Source: Hetaerina americana (taxonomy: Eukaryota; Arthropoda; Insecta; Odonata; Calopterygidae). Taken from it: 64,000 bases of DNA. The translations under genes were made by a program, and so were the position numbers. The stretch lies in the NCBI GenBank assembly GCA_022747635.1, contig JAKTNV010000003.1:28996551-29060550 (forward strand), written 5' to 3'. Positions 48,801 through 61,500 of this stretch are shown one piece after another (positions within the stretch are counted from its first letter, which is position 1; each line of letters starts with the position of its first letter). A model generated the notes under the pieces. The model was given only the letters and a program-made list of their open reading frames with translations. It had not been told where the DNA came from and did no database searches.

Positions 48801-51800
48801 AAATACTGCTGAGCGATTTCTGTGTCTTCAGGCTGCAAAATAAACATCCTTAATTATGCACACATTGATTACCTATATATGTATGCAGTTAGATAACAGT
48901 TAAACTAAGTTGTGAGTCATGCGCAAATTCATCGAGTGTTTTTGAAAACTGAAGGTTCAAGGGGACATGGAAATAAATATATCCCCGTATGAAATATAAA
49001 TAAACTTATAAAATCAATTTTAATTCGAGGGACGAAAAGCAATAACCCATAAAATTGATACTTAAGCTGGAAAGTTTTTAAACTATATTTGCCTGTTCAA
49101 AATTACTTTAAAAATGTCTCCTCTTTTAACTCGGCAGGTTACACCCAAGTTTAACTGGAATAATATTTTCTCTCATAAGGCAAATGTCACTGATTTAAAT
49201 TACAATCTAGTTGCACATTTGAGCAAATAATAACTATTCTCGCCAAATCAAGGGGCCAAGCAAACAAACTAGTATATCCTACAACTATTTATATATAGCT
49301 CACCGATCCATTTTTGTGTCCTATTATGGCATGGATAATTCCTTTAAGAATGTACTCTGAATGCTGGGAAGCATTGACATCTTTCATGAGATTGTAAGCT
49401 TCTGCGATATCATCCTAAATAAAGATAATATGTTATTTATTTTCTCGTTTTATATCACAAACCCAACAAAAAATTTAAAAAACTCTTCACGATGCCAGGA
49501 GAAAGTATATTTCATAATTCATTAATGGCTTGTCCCAAAAAAAAGTATAATGCATCCAGGACAAAAATTAATGCAAATCAAAAGACTAAAATTCATGCCA
49601 CATCTGGGTTGACTGATCACTAGGTATCCCTGAGGTGTAAACTCTTGGTAGATTATGCCTTTTGAGTCAAAAAGATGATATTATATATATATATATACTT
49701 ATTTTTAGGATAGACTTGTGGCTCATTTGGGACATTGATGAGGGAGGAATCAGGCGGCAAGTTAATTAGATTGGTGCTGAAGCCATCCCAAAAAATTGAA
49801 AAACTGCAGTATGTGAGGGCTAAAGTGCAGTTTTAAGGAAAAAAATTCCATTTATACTATTAGAAATGTAACGGGTAAAATATTGATTGAAGAATATGAT
49901 ATCCTGACCAGATGGAAAGAATAAATAGAGGAACTATGTGATAAAGAGAATAGGCCACATAGTTAGGATAAAGAAAGGGAATATGAATTTGACCATGATA
50001 GCTTAGGACCAGGAACACTTAACTATATGATAGAAAAAGTATACATCTAAATGTAATTGAAGAAGACGGTGGGAATGGAAAAATCCCTCCTGAATGACTC
50101 AAGGATAATGGATATCAGGGAAGGGAGAGTTAATGTGCTAATGCATAGCATTTATGAGGGAGGAATATGGCAAGAAATTTTAATAGATCAACATTCATAC
50201 CTATCCCAAAAAAGGAAAAGCAGCAATATGCGAGGTCTATAAGCTAAAATTTCACACATGGAAAAGGTATTGCTAAGGATCATCGACAAACCGATTGGGA
50301 AGAGAAAAAATGAATATGTGGGGAATAATCAGTTCAGATTTAGAAAGGGGATGGTACCTATGATCCATAGCAATAATGAGGTCACTATTATAAAGGAATA
50401 AAGAGTACAATCAGGATATAATTCTATGCATTATGGATTTTTAGAAGTTCAACTGAGTAAACTGGGCACAATTAGTGAAGATATCGCAAAAGATAGGAGC
50501 AGACTGGAAGAATAGAAAACTTATCTGGATCCTGAACTTGTCTCAGATTGCACTTTTACAGCCGGTAAATGAAAAATCAGGATATAGTGCTAGAAAGAAA
50601 TTTCCACTATCACCTGTTCTTTTCAATAAACAAGCAGAGAAAATGGTATGGAAGGCATGGAAAGGGTTTGAGTGAAAGTAGTATGGGAACTCTTCAAATC
50701 AGTCATACAGACTGTAGTTGTGGATGATGGAGCATTAGGGGGATCGAGGTGGTGCTGTGGCTAACATACTGGCTTCCAACACAGAGGGCCCAAGTTCGAA
50801 TCCCGGCGGTGATGTATATTTTTCAGTGGTGTCTGGATCCCTAGTTGAGGTGCTTTGTGGAGGGTACTTTGAGTTAGTACACCATCTGTTAGATTGGACA
50901 TTAAGCTGTGGACCCCTTGGCACCTTTCGTTAAGAGTAGGCTAATGCCGATGCAGGGTTTCTCTCTACCCTTCATCCTTTCTATCCAGCCCCTATGGTAC
51001 AAATGACCTCAGCTGTTGGTTGCCTCACCTAAAAACTATTACAATGAAGCAGTAGTAGCCTCTAAGCCTAAGGGTCATAACCATTACTTAGATCATTGTA
51101 TCAGTGTGATAAGTATGGATAATAATTAACAATATGAAAACAAAGGTAATGAGATTCTCAAGAAATAGGAAAGCTAAGATAAACATTCCAATATGGGGAC
51201 AAAATAGAACAGTTAGTCTAATTAAAATGTCTTTTAGAGGAGGATGGGACATTAAAAGAATAATTAGTAGGGACATTAGAAGAAGAATTGCAAAGAAGTA
51301 TTAACAAAGGAAGTGAGAGTTGATGACAGACACCTTAAGCACAGATGAGATAAGCATAGAATGGAGGATTTTGAGATGTGGATGTCGAGAAAATAAAATG
51401 GAAAGGAAAAGCAATGATGAAGTTCTATGCACAGTAGGACAAAAGAGATGGCTGTTGGGAGAAATTCATAAAGATACAACTAGCGGATGCAGGAGATACT
51501 AAGAGAAAATGGGATGCTGAAAATGGCTATAGAGGGAAGAAAGCATGGTAAATGAGGTAGAGAGAGGGAAAGAATAGGCATGTTGGACGAAGTTAAGCTA
51601 GGTAGAGAATATTGAATAACATAATGGGTTATAGTGACATGTATTTTAGGGTCTTAAGGATATGTTGTGTCAAGTTAGTTAGGGCTTCTGAGTTAAGTAT
51701 TGTGTTATGCCAGGGTCAATCAAAAACCTAGCTAAGGCTGGCAGACAACTGCTAGTAAAGAATCAATCCATTTTAAATGATAAAGCACACTAAGGATTTC

Positions 51801-54800
51801 AAAATATTGGAAGATTTCATTTCAAATCAAGGATGTACATATATTGCCACAAATAATAACTCACTTCAGATAATAATATTTGTCAAGAAAAATAATTTAG
51901 GATGATAATGCATTGCACTGACCTACCAATCTAATGGTCAAGGTTCAGGTATCAGTTATGGCTAAGTATATGAACAATGAAGTACACTCTCCTATCAAAG
52001 TTACCTTTGCATTTATTACTGGGAATGGGTTTTGATATGCACTGATCACATAATATACAAGAGGTTTACTCTTCCCCAATGCCCTCTTGCTCATATAACT
52101 ATTAGTTTTAATTAATGGGATAAGTAATTAAGTCAGTTAATCAAATTCTCAGGCAATCAAATAATTTCCCCATTGAAATATCACAATATGAATGTAATTA
52201 CCTGCAGTATGTGGTAAATGACTAAATTGAGCCGAGCCTCCGGAATAATGCCAACCAATGGTGATAATATCTGCAAGGCATTTTCTCCTCTTTGAAATAC
52301 AACACTGTTGTGGTTTATCAGATCTCTGTAGCAGGTAACAGATGCAGATGTCTGATCCTATAATATAACAATAATAATAATTGAATGGCAAACTAACACA
52401 TGTCATCATTTATATGGTTAGATAGACAGATTTATTTATCATAGAACACTACATGATTGTATGGGCTTCGTTAAAGATTCAATTAAATTTACAGGTGCAT
52501 TAGATTTACATATATACAAATTCGTACACATATGAATGGTTTTGAATGTCATAATAATGGGTATTAAAGATTTTAAAAACAGATCCCCCTGCATTGACTC
52601 TTTCTTTGTATTCTTGGACACTATAAAAAACATTATTTACAAAGAAGTCTTTTAACTTTTTTGAATTAATTTTCTAAGGGAAGTATTTGTTTTAGCTCTT
52701 CAGGAAGACGATTAAAGAGCAGTTTTCCTGAAACTTCTGGGGTTTTTTGTGGTACGGCTACTCGGCAATGGCCATTATAAAGATCATCCTTACCCCTGGT
52801 GTCGTACTTGTGAACATCCCTATTTCTGACCAGAGAAGGGGTTTTGGTGCAGGTATACAGAATCACATGTATATACAGGGAATAGGTCATGATTTTGTGA
52901 CAATTGAAATACTCCCCGCAGGATTTTCTTGCATTTAGTTTAAATATAAACCTCAATACATGTGTTTGAAGGGTGAGTATTCTGTTGATGTTTCAATGTG
53001 CGGAATTCCCCCAGCAGATTTTTTAAAAGGAATAGGAATGAGTTTAATTTTATAAATACATATTTCCATTTAGAACCTCCAGCTTAACTTGTTATCTATT
53101 TCTAAACCCTGAAAATCGGTATTTTCCAATTCAGAAATCAATTGGTTTCCTATTTCTACAGAAATATTTGACAGAAGGTCTTTATTACTAAATACCAAGT
53201 AAACTGTTTTTCCTGAATTCAGTAATAAATTATTGTCATGCAGCCATTGAGCGACTGAATTCACCATAACATAAATATCTATTTCCAAATGAGATGATTT
53301 AGTATGACCTGCTATTAGACTTAAGTCATTTGCATAGAGCACCATGTTATATTATGATATTTTTTCGTTGACTGAGTATCATCAGATACAAAACACGAGG
53401 TGTGAACATTATTCATAATTCAGTGATTTCTCTATGGAAAGTATTTAAGCTGTGCTTCATTTGTAAGCATACCACTAATTAAGTTACTTATTAATGTACA
53501 TACCATATTCAATTATGGACCGATAGCTAGTCAAATATCATTAGCATTTATAAATCTGTACTTCTACAATTATTACTGGCAGGTATAACAGCAACACAGG
53601 ATGTGCACATATTTTCTGAGACTTACAAATATGCATACATCCTACCTTTAAAATTTTTAGCTCCATTTCAGCAGCTTTTGCATCATCTAGCTGATAGTAA
53701 ATGCAAGCCTTAAGATTGTTGGCAATCACAGAGTCAGGATAGTGCTGCAAATAGGCATGCAGAGCTTCCTGAGCTTTATCCAAGTAGCCGTTTTTGTAGT
53801 AACAATAAGCTTCATAAACTTTTATTGCCAAATATTCCCTAAAATAATATTTCCAGAAAAACATTGATCATTTCCAATTTATTAATAACATAATCATTAT
53901 CAATGAAGATACTGATGTCCGAGTAAAAATATTTACACTTAAATTACATCTTTCGTAAATAAGCTTTCCTTTGAGTTGATGAGAAATGTACGCGGTACCT
54001 ATTGTGTAATCATTCAAAGAATTATTCATATATAAGATTTTTGTTTCATGCGTTGTTTCACCAGTATATCATACAAATATTGACTTCATTTAAATATTTT
54101 CCCAGCATCAACTTTCTCATCAGTGAGCTACATTCATCAAAATGGCATAATACAAACTACATTTATTTTAAATGTATAATAATGGAACTTATAATTGCAG
54201 TTAATGTTACTAAATATTTGTATCATCTCACCTTTGAGAGTGAATTTCCTATTTTGATCTACTGTTTCCTATTAACTAAAAATTTGTTAGAACCCAAACC
54301 TGTGATCCAAGAGAATTTCTTTGTAAACATCCAGAGCTTCTTGATAATGAGCCTTCAGGAAGTTTAAAGAAGCAACACTAAGCTTATCTTCTATCAGCTC
54401 TCCCATTTTTTGTTCCAGCTCAAATGCTTTCTTGTCATCAGCAAATCTATTTGCTAAATGGAGCTGCAGTCTTGATTTCAATCCACTCGCAGAAGATTTT
54501 TCTGCAAACTGAACAAGAAAAACAATAATCCACCTCTATCCAATTACTACAGTAGTTGATGTAAATGATTTCCAATTCCAATGTAGTTTACAATGAGATA
54601 TGTATCTTATTTTCTCTATACCCATACCTCAAAGGCTCTAAGCTACAATTAACCTCTTATCTCAATGGTTGGGGTTCAGATCAATACAACACTATACTCC
54701 ATAATTACGTCTTCATTAATCTCTTTTATACAGCTTACCATGTCCATCATGGGGTGTCCTCATCAATTCTCACCTACTTGCCAATATTTTTTTCACCAAT

Positions 54801-57485
54801 GCAATTCTTCGCCAAATGTCCCCACTTCTATGTCCATTTTCTTCCAAATTTTCACACTAACTATGATATAGAATCCTACTCCACATTAATGAGGCGTCTT
54901 AAATATTTGCACCATGTAAATTAATGAGCTTATGAACATTTCTTGCTTATTTAAAGATAAGTAGTCTTAAAAAAATGGATAAACTACAGTAATCAGCTCA
55001 AAAATTGGTTTGATTGTTGGGGGGAAGCTCATCTAATACTAAGCCCCATGACATGTGAAATGCACATCAGGGAAGGGGGAACAGCTCCTTTCCCTGTGCC
55101 ACCTATGTTTTCCCAGGAAAATGTGGTGTCCAAAAAACCACACAGCTTGTTGGAAGCTGAGGTTGCCTAGATTCATCCCCAGGAATCAAACCCGGGTCCA
55201 CTAGTAAATTCAATGCTTTCTCCACTAGACTATCAAGTTCCCATTAAAATGTATACCTAAGTAAAATTAGTAATCCTAAGATCAATATAAAATGGCATCT
55301 CCCGTACAAGTAGCAAATATAAAGTTGGGTGTTTAATGAAAGATCTGGGGCTTTCCCAGAATGTCTGCTGAATAAATTCCTCTTATTTTATCCACCTGGT
55401 TAGGCACTAGGTCTCTGCTAATGTTTCAAAAACTGACTCAAACATCGTCTTCTGGGATTCTGAAGACAGAGAAGCATCCAATCTGATGAGGGATTGAGTA
55501 ATCAAAATGTCAGCTGAGATGAAAGTCCTAACCAGGTGGCAGACCCAAGAGAAATTTATTCTACAAGTTGCATGTTGTGTTTGATGTGGAGACCACTGCT
55601 GCAGTTTTGAATGAAATTATAACCAAAGACATTAATTTAACAACATGAAATTATTTTTCTTTTTTAGCTATTTTTCCTAAAACACAGCAGTCAAAATAGC
55701 TACCATTACCTCAATTTTCGTTTATTACATAATTATGATTCCACTGAGAGGAACAAGTCATAAGGCCGCATCATGGATTCTAAAGGTTGTGAAGAGTATC
55801 GGGGATTTTTCTTTCAACCAAAAACATCTTTCGTGAACTGAAAACATTCAAGCTATCAGGTGTGTACTCAAGATGACAAATTGATCTAAACAAGTATTGA
55901 ATGAATAATCAAGTATATTCAAATCCAATTAGCTGAAAAAACTATAGACTACGCGGAAATGGCAAAACCATTTGAAAAAGTGTCACACAGCCATTTCAAA
56001 TCCAACAATGCTCTACAGTAAATCTTATGACCAGTAAACTGCAAAACCTGATAATTTCAGCTAAAATCCATTTTCTTCTATTCTAAATATGCATGAATTA
56101 CCTAGCCAACAGGGGAGGAAGTGAAACCAACAATTTCAGGTTGCCTAGCCATTAAGCTGGCAATTTGTAGGTGCAGACTCTGGCATTGTTCTCAGTAATA
56201 TCAGCAAACATTGATAGGATGGTAATGCTTAAAAATGAATAAATTGTCAAATCCAAAGTTGTCACGTTCAATAATTTCTTGGAATATAAAACAGATTTTA
56301 AAGCATTTATATAAGAATTTAAGCATTTATATAAGATTATATGCATGGTATTGGCCACAGTACTGCGATGTGGAAGGCAACAGGAAACCACCACATTATT
56401 CTTCCAAGAATATGCAGCCTTGTCTAGCATCCAAATACAGTAGAATGGAAAAGATATGTGCTGCAGTAAACCAATCCTAGGATTGAATTACTAAAAAATT
56501 TAAAAAAATCATAATATTTCATGTTTCATTGCATCAGAAAACTAGGGTGCAGGAAAACACTAGGCAACATATCCCCACTAATTTAAAACTAAATTTAAAC
56601 CACTGGCAGAATTCATCACTAACAGCCCTCAGCATTAGCATGCACCGTATTGACACCGTGCCATCTTCACAGGCAAAAAAATAATAGAAAAAATTGGAGA
56701 ATGAATGATTTTTATTTTTAGAAACCTAGTGAACAGGTAGTCTATAAGCCTCGGAAGTGGCATGAATTCCTTTAGTTTGGTTGATTTCTAACCCATGATG
56801 ATCAGAAAGAGGATGACTTACCGAATTAAAATAATTAATACTGAATCATTGATTATATGAGTATTAAGTGATGGTATGAAAAACATTATTGTGTTTCTCC
56901 CAAATTAAAAAGAGACAAGGCCATAGTGATTTTGTTTTTGCTTGTGAAAATAGTTTGAGCCAAAGTAATACAATGAATTATACATAATTATTGTCACCTA
57001 ATCTTACCTCTAGAGCTTCTTTGTACATCCCCAAAAAAAAGTAACAGCATGACAGATTGATGTTAATTTCTTCATGCTGAAGATTAAGCAACAGCTTTTC
57101 ATAGACTTGAAGAGCTTTTTTATATTCACCTAAATGAAAGGCACAATATCCAATCCACATATCCACATCATTGGTATTTTTAACCACACTACGGTTGAAC
57201 TGAAATGATGAATATGAATCCATTTTAAAGTTTCAAATCTATAATGCAAAAATACCTCCAATGACTGTTAATTAAGAAATCAAAAAATATATTCGCTAAG
57301 GGATTAATATAATGCACTAGAAAACAAAACCAAGTATTCCTTAAAGAAATTACCTCCAATAGTGTAAGGGCTCCAACATAATCCCTTAATTTAAGAAAAT
57401 CTTGCAACTTCGGCAGCTGCTTTGATATGTTTACTTGCTCACTCTTTACTGAAGAGCCAGCGACAGGTTTTGTTCGTGAGAGCAT
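45864..57485 (-). CDS. IFT56: IFT56 / TTC26, intraflagellar transport IFT-B subunit
   Basis: A tetratricopeptide protein of the IFT-B complex needed for ciliary transport (DYF-13 family). Coding exons: 57485-57354, 57199-57008, 54508-54300, 53838-53646, 52357-52202, 49414-49304, 48832-48635, 48243-48135, 46971-46731, 45981-45864. All phases join, giving 552 residues (human 554). Family blocks in order: [115 protein letters not shown] and a C-terminal [18 protein letters not shown] units run through most of the protein. The first exon may itself be preceded by an intron, since TTATACAG directly abuts the ATG. Its presence implies that the organism has motile or sensory cilia. Confidence 0.96.
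46972..48134. other. IFT56 intron 8
   Basis: AT-rich intron, nothing recognised. Confidence 0.5.
49860..51640 (+). mobile_element. Non-LTR retrotransposon remnant interrupted by a SINE
   Basis: Degraded RT blocks: [18 protein letters not shown] and [10 protein letters not shown] (50250-50350), then after the SINE insert [16 protein letters not shown] and [17 protein letters not shown] (51360-51400), the post-RT region seen in this family. It is in IFT56 intron 5, antisense to the gene. Confidence 0.75.
50740..51062 (+). repeat. Second tRNA-derived SINE family, nested in a LINE
   Basis: Head GAGGTGGTGCTGTGGCTAAC (A-box-like, about 50747-50766) plus B box AGTTCGAATCC (50793-50803). The body includes GGACATTAAGCTGTGGACCCC and a 3' end near GAAGCAGTAGTAGCC. 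It differs in head and body from the 15955 family and divides the surrounding retrotransposon remnant, so it is younger than it. Confidence 0.8.
52440..53390 (-). mobile_element. Non-LTR retrotransposon remnant in IFT56 intron 4
   Basis: - strand RT motif [14 protein letters not shown] (53345-53300; YADD changed to YAND) with [18 protein letters not shown] following. Near 52830-52680 [12 protein letters not shown] and [13 protein letters not shown] form the usual C-terminal block. Same strand as IFT56, inactive. Confidence 0.82.
54509..57007. other. IFT56 intron 2
   Basis: AT-rich intron with a reversed SINE (55005-55245) and a short tandem duplication at 56301-56335 (unit AAGCATTTATATAAGAATTT). 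Nothing else recognised. Confidence 0.5.
55005..55245 (-). repeat. tRNA-derived SINE, reversed
   Basis: GGAATCAAACCC (55185-55196) is a reversed B box. The body matches the 15955 family in reverse (CATCTAATACTAAGC, AGCTCCTTTCCCTGTG, AATGTGGTGTCC). Fairly well preserved. Confidence 0.8.
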
Positions 57486-58527
57486 CTGTATAATGGTGGA
57501 AGAACATATATGTTGAGTAATATGATCAAATATATGACACATAAGATTTTCTAATTATAAGAAAAAAAGTTGTAATCTCACAAAATAACCCTGCGGCCAG
57601 TAATATTTTAAGGTGCATAAGAGTTTAAAGAGATACTTATCAATATAATCATACCATTTTTAACTAAGTTTATTAAAAAATACTTTTTCAACCGTAGCAT
57701 GAGATAATTTGTGAATATTAATATTTGACTGCCCCTCGTTGGTGTTATCACAATTTAAAATGCGGAACAAACAAATGAGTCGATCATCGATCTTGTATCG
57801 ATTTATCATTAAGCGGTGTTGCCACATATTTCTACTTTATCCTAATGGGCGTGACCCTAACCTCGGATGGGAAACATTAACTTTCTCAAATATAGGGCTT
57901 GGGTGGCATCATGTATGGTTTAAACAAAATTTCAAATTATATAAGAGCCCTTTCATATATCAATGAAGTTACTTCCGCCATAAAGAAGTAAATAAATGTA
58001 TTCCTCGCCAATTAGTTTAATATTTTGGGGCAAATCTAAGACTCCCCTATATCATTATCAAACACGATTAGTTTAAATAAAAGATGAGTTCGGACAACGG
58101 GTGGTATTTGTCGGGACGAGTTTGGTATATTCATGTTAATAACGTTCAGAGCCATTTATCCAACATCCCACTCCGACCATCTTGAACACATATAATTTAC
58201 TTTCCCACTATTTTCTCAGTTGGGAGTACTCCTTCCCAAGACATGCACATGAATCTCAATGTGATGATGTTTCAACAAAGATTTCAGTAAATTTCTATGA
58301 GACAATGGATTCATTTCCAAAAACATATGAAGATCGCACATCGTATTTAAATTCATATTAAGGATTTGAAAAGCGATATTCTATTGTGTTGTATATATAC
58401 AAAGTAGTTAAGTTCGAACGAAAGAAATTAAAGTGTACTTTCTCAACAGTGGATATCAGTGGTGGTATGCTAATGTAAGAAGTCTCTTTCGTGTCATATT
58501 TTTACGATTTATTAGCATACTGCCACA
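57486..58527. promoter_or_regulatory. Divergent intergenic region, IFT56 and NUBP2
   Basis: About 1.04 kb between oppositely directed start codons. The promoters of both genes must lie here or in 5' UTR introns. No clear core elements or complete RFX X-box were found. Confidence 0.5.
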
Positions 58528-61500
58528 ATGCTGGATGGCGTAAAACATATTATATTGGTTTTATCTGGAAAAGGAGGTGTGGGGAAGTCGACTGTTAGCA
58601 CACAATTAGCTTTGGGCCTGAAAGAAGCAGGCTTTAAAGTAAGTTATCGCGTTAACCGTGAAATTTCTTCTTTTTAAGTCCTTGCCCAATTTCATTTCGG
58701 GTAATCAGTCGTGGTCATCTGCTTACTGTTTGCATGGCCCTATTGCGTAAAGACGTCGCAGTCATTTTCCTTAAACTTTTGAATTCTGCGTCTACGCAGG
58801 TATGCATGATGCCCAGCTTGCATATAAAATTAATGCACCTCATATGATATATTTAAAGCTAAAAAACGTAACCATACTAATAAAGTAGAAAGAATTCCTG
58901 TGACACTAGTGTAAGACCAGAAAATGTTCTATACAGATGGCTATGTTGCCATCTACTTAAGGTGTTCCAAGTAACTGCACAGGCTGTTTAGGTGCCTATA
59001 CAGGCTGTATAGCCTATTGCATACCCTGTCTGTGTATGTATAGTCACTAGGAAAGCCATGTCAGCTTCCGAATTAGGCAAAAAACGCCACGGATTCATTG
59101 AATGATTAATTTAGAGTAATACCATGGGTCTTAAGGTTTGATGATAAAGTTTACATACCCTACTATGTATTCCTCTTCGTATATTTATGTGCACTTCTTT
59201 CTGTATAGTATACAATTCTCATAAATATGAGTATTGCATTAAGATAGGCCAATTGTAAAATAAAAATCATGTCTCGTGCTTCTTTCTACAGGTAGGTTTG
59301 CTTGATGTTGACTTGTGTGGTCCCAGCGTTCCTTACCTACTTCATTTAGAGGACAATGATGTTCACCAATGTCCGGAAGGGTGAGATGATAACTGCTGGG
59401 TTCTTTGTAATGGGAAAAGGATGTGCGGTTCAGGAGTACTGTAGGTGGGGGGGCACACGGGAATGTGCTGAAGAATGAACTCTGGGAGGGAGTAGAGTTT
59501 TCCTTAAAGTTAGATGACTATAATGTGAGAAGGCCAAGAGAGAGACTTGAATGGGAACAAAGAGCTTTTAATTATGTTTTTCTCTTTCTTTGCTCTCCTA
59601 ATATGATTTCCTTTATTTTTAAAAATTCATCCATTGTTTTAAGATTGAAAGTTCAGTTTGTCATCTTTGGTTAGAAGGTCATCTGATAGTTATGAAGCAT
59701 TATTTCAGTAATTGTGGTAATTTTTACTCTACCTTTATTTACAGTTTTTCAATTGTTGCATACCCATTTTCCTTTTTTGAACAAAAGTTCAGTTCAGTCA
59801 GTTGATTATTTCATATAATTTTTTCCATGGCACTATTTACATTGAAACAGGTCATCATTTCACATTCCAATATTCTCAATGAAGGTTGCCGTTAGGAACT
59901 TTCAACTAGAAGTGCTTCATTTGGCAATGAAAGAGGGATGAACATTCTATGATAAACAATGGATATCTTTTCTTGCAAACAGATAATATTTCTTCCCATC
60001 CATTCCCATCTTCTTGCATCTCACCATTTAAATCTTAGCAAAAATCCCATTTCTCCCTAACCTCCAAGGTGTCCAGCTGTTCCCCTCTCATCTCATCGTA
60101 AGCTCGACAGATGAGAGGAAACGTTCCTTCACTTAACTTCGCATGACCATGATTTTGTTGCAAGGCAACATCATCCTGATATATTCCCTTGTATGCACAC
60201 AATTTCAAAATACATTTCTGTACTGTAATAGGTTACATCTAATTCTTTGTAATTGTATTTTTTATCAATACAAATGCACACTACGCCATTAAATTTTTTT
60301 TAAGACAGTTAACAATCATTTGGTAGCCTGAAATGTTTTATAAATTACCCACCTCCTCCTTGAGCCAATGCTTACAAATACATATGACTTCATGTTTATT
60401 TGTCAAATTAAGCATCTTCAATTCATTGACTTTCATTCTGAGGCCCTGTATATACAGCTGCATTGTTTTCAGTATTGAATTATTACAGCTCTTGTCACTT
60501 GAGACAGAACAACACCTTGGGTACACCTAGTCACAAATTGTTTCGAATAGCCTTGAGTGATGTCACTTGTTCATCCACACTCAAGCCCTTGGGAATATTA
60601 GTAATATTGCTATCAGTATTTGACATAATGCATTTGAATATAAATTGTAGATTTCCTATGCAAGTGTTGATGTGGGAAATAATGGACAAAATCTTCACTC
60701 CTTTCTGCTGGCGAGCACTATAAAATTGAGCAGAAAATATTCTATATAAAAAATCTCTCTTTAATGTCATTATTGTGAATGAAAGAATAATATCTTTGGA
60801 ATAGTTCTCGCATTGTTCCTTTAGTGATACTACTCAATTAAAGTTTATTATTATGATTAACTGTTAATCAAATATATTAAATTTTATACAAGTATTTTAA
60901 AGATGAGGGCAGTTGCTCTACCCTGCTATCAATAATGATATTTCTGTTTGGTAACAGATATCAAACTCCTGTAGACAACCTCTGCATATCACATAACACC
61001 CTGCAAATGAAGCAAGAAAACCATATGTTGATCAACATTATTTTGAGAATTGCCTCTATCTATCTCCTTTTTCTGTCATGCCCACCTCTTTTCATTTTAC
61101 CTCCTATTTGTTGGCAAGAAAGCACTGCAGCCCTTTATTAATGCCTATGTTAGTTTTAATTTTTAGTTAACATTGTGTTATTTTGGATTTCTTATTTCAA
61201 AGATGGGTCCCTGTATATGCTGATGCTGGACAAAAGTTAGCAGTCATGTCAATTGGTTTTCTACTGAAAAATAGAAATGATGGAGTGGTTTGGAGAGGAC
61301 CAAAAAAGAATGGTAAAAAAATAATTGATTCTCATCTCAAACAATGATTAGTTGATGATTTATTAATTGAATAAAGAATTGACCTAATATTCATTTTGTT
61401 TGCTCCAACTTTTAGCCATGATTAAACAGTTCCTTACCGATGTTTACTGGCAAGATATTGACTATTTAATTATTGATACTCCTCCGGGAACTTCTGATGA

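Noticed and set aside
57851..57860. RFX X-box for IFT56 (GTGACCCTAA)
   Set aside because: Only the left half-site fits; the right half does not match RGYAAC at any allowed spacing.
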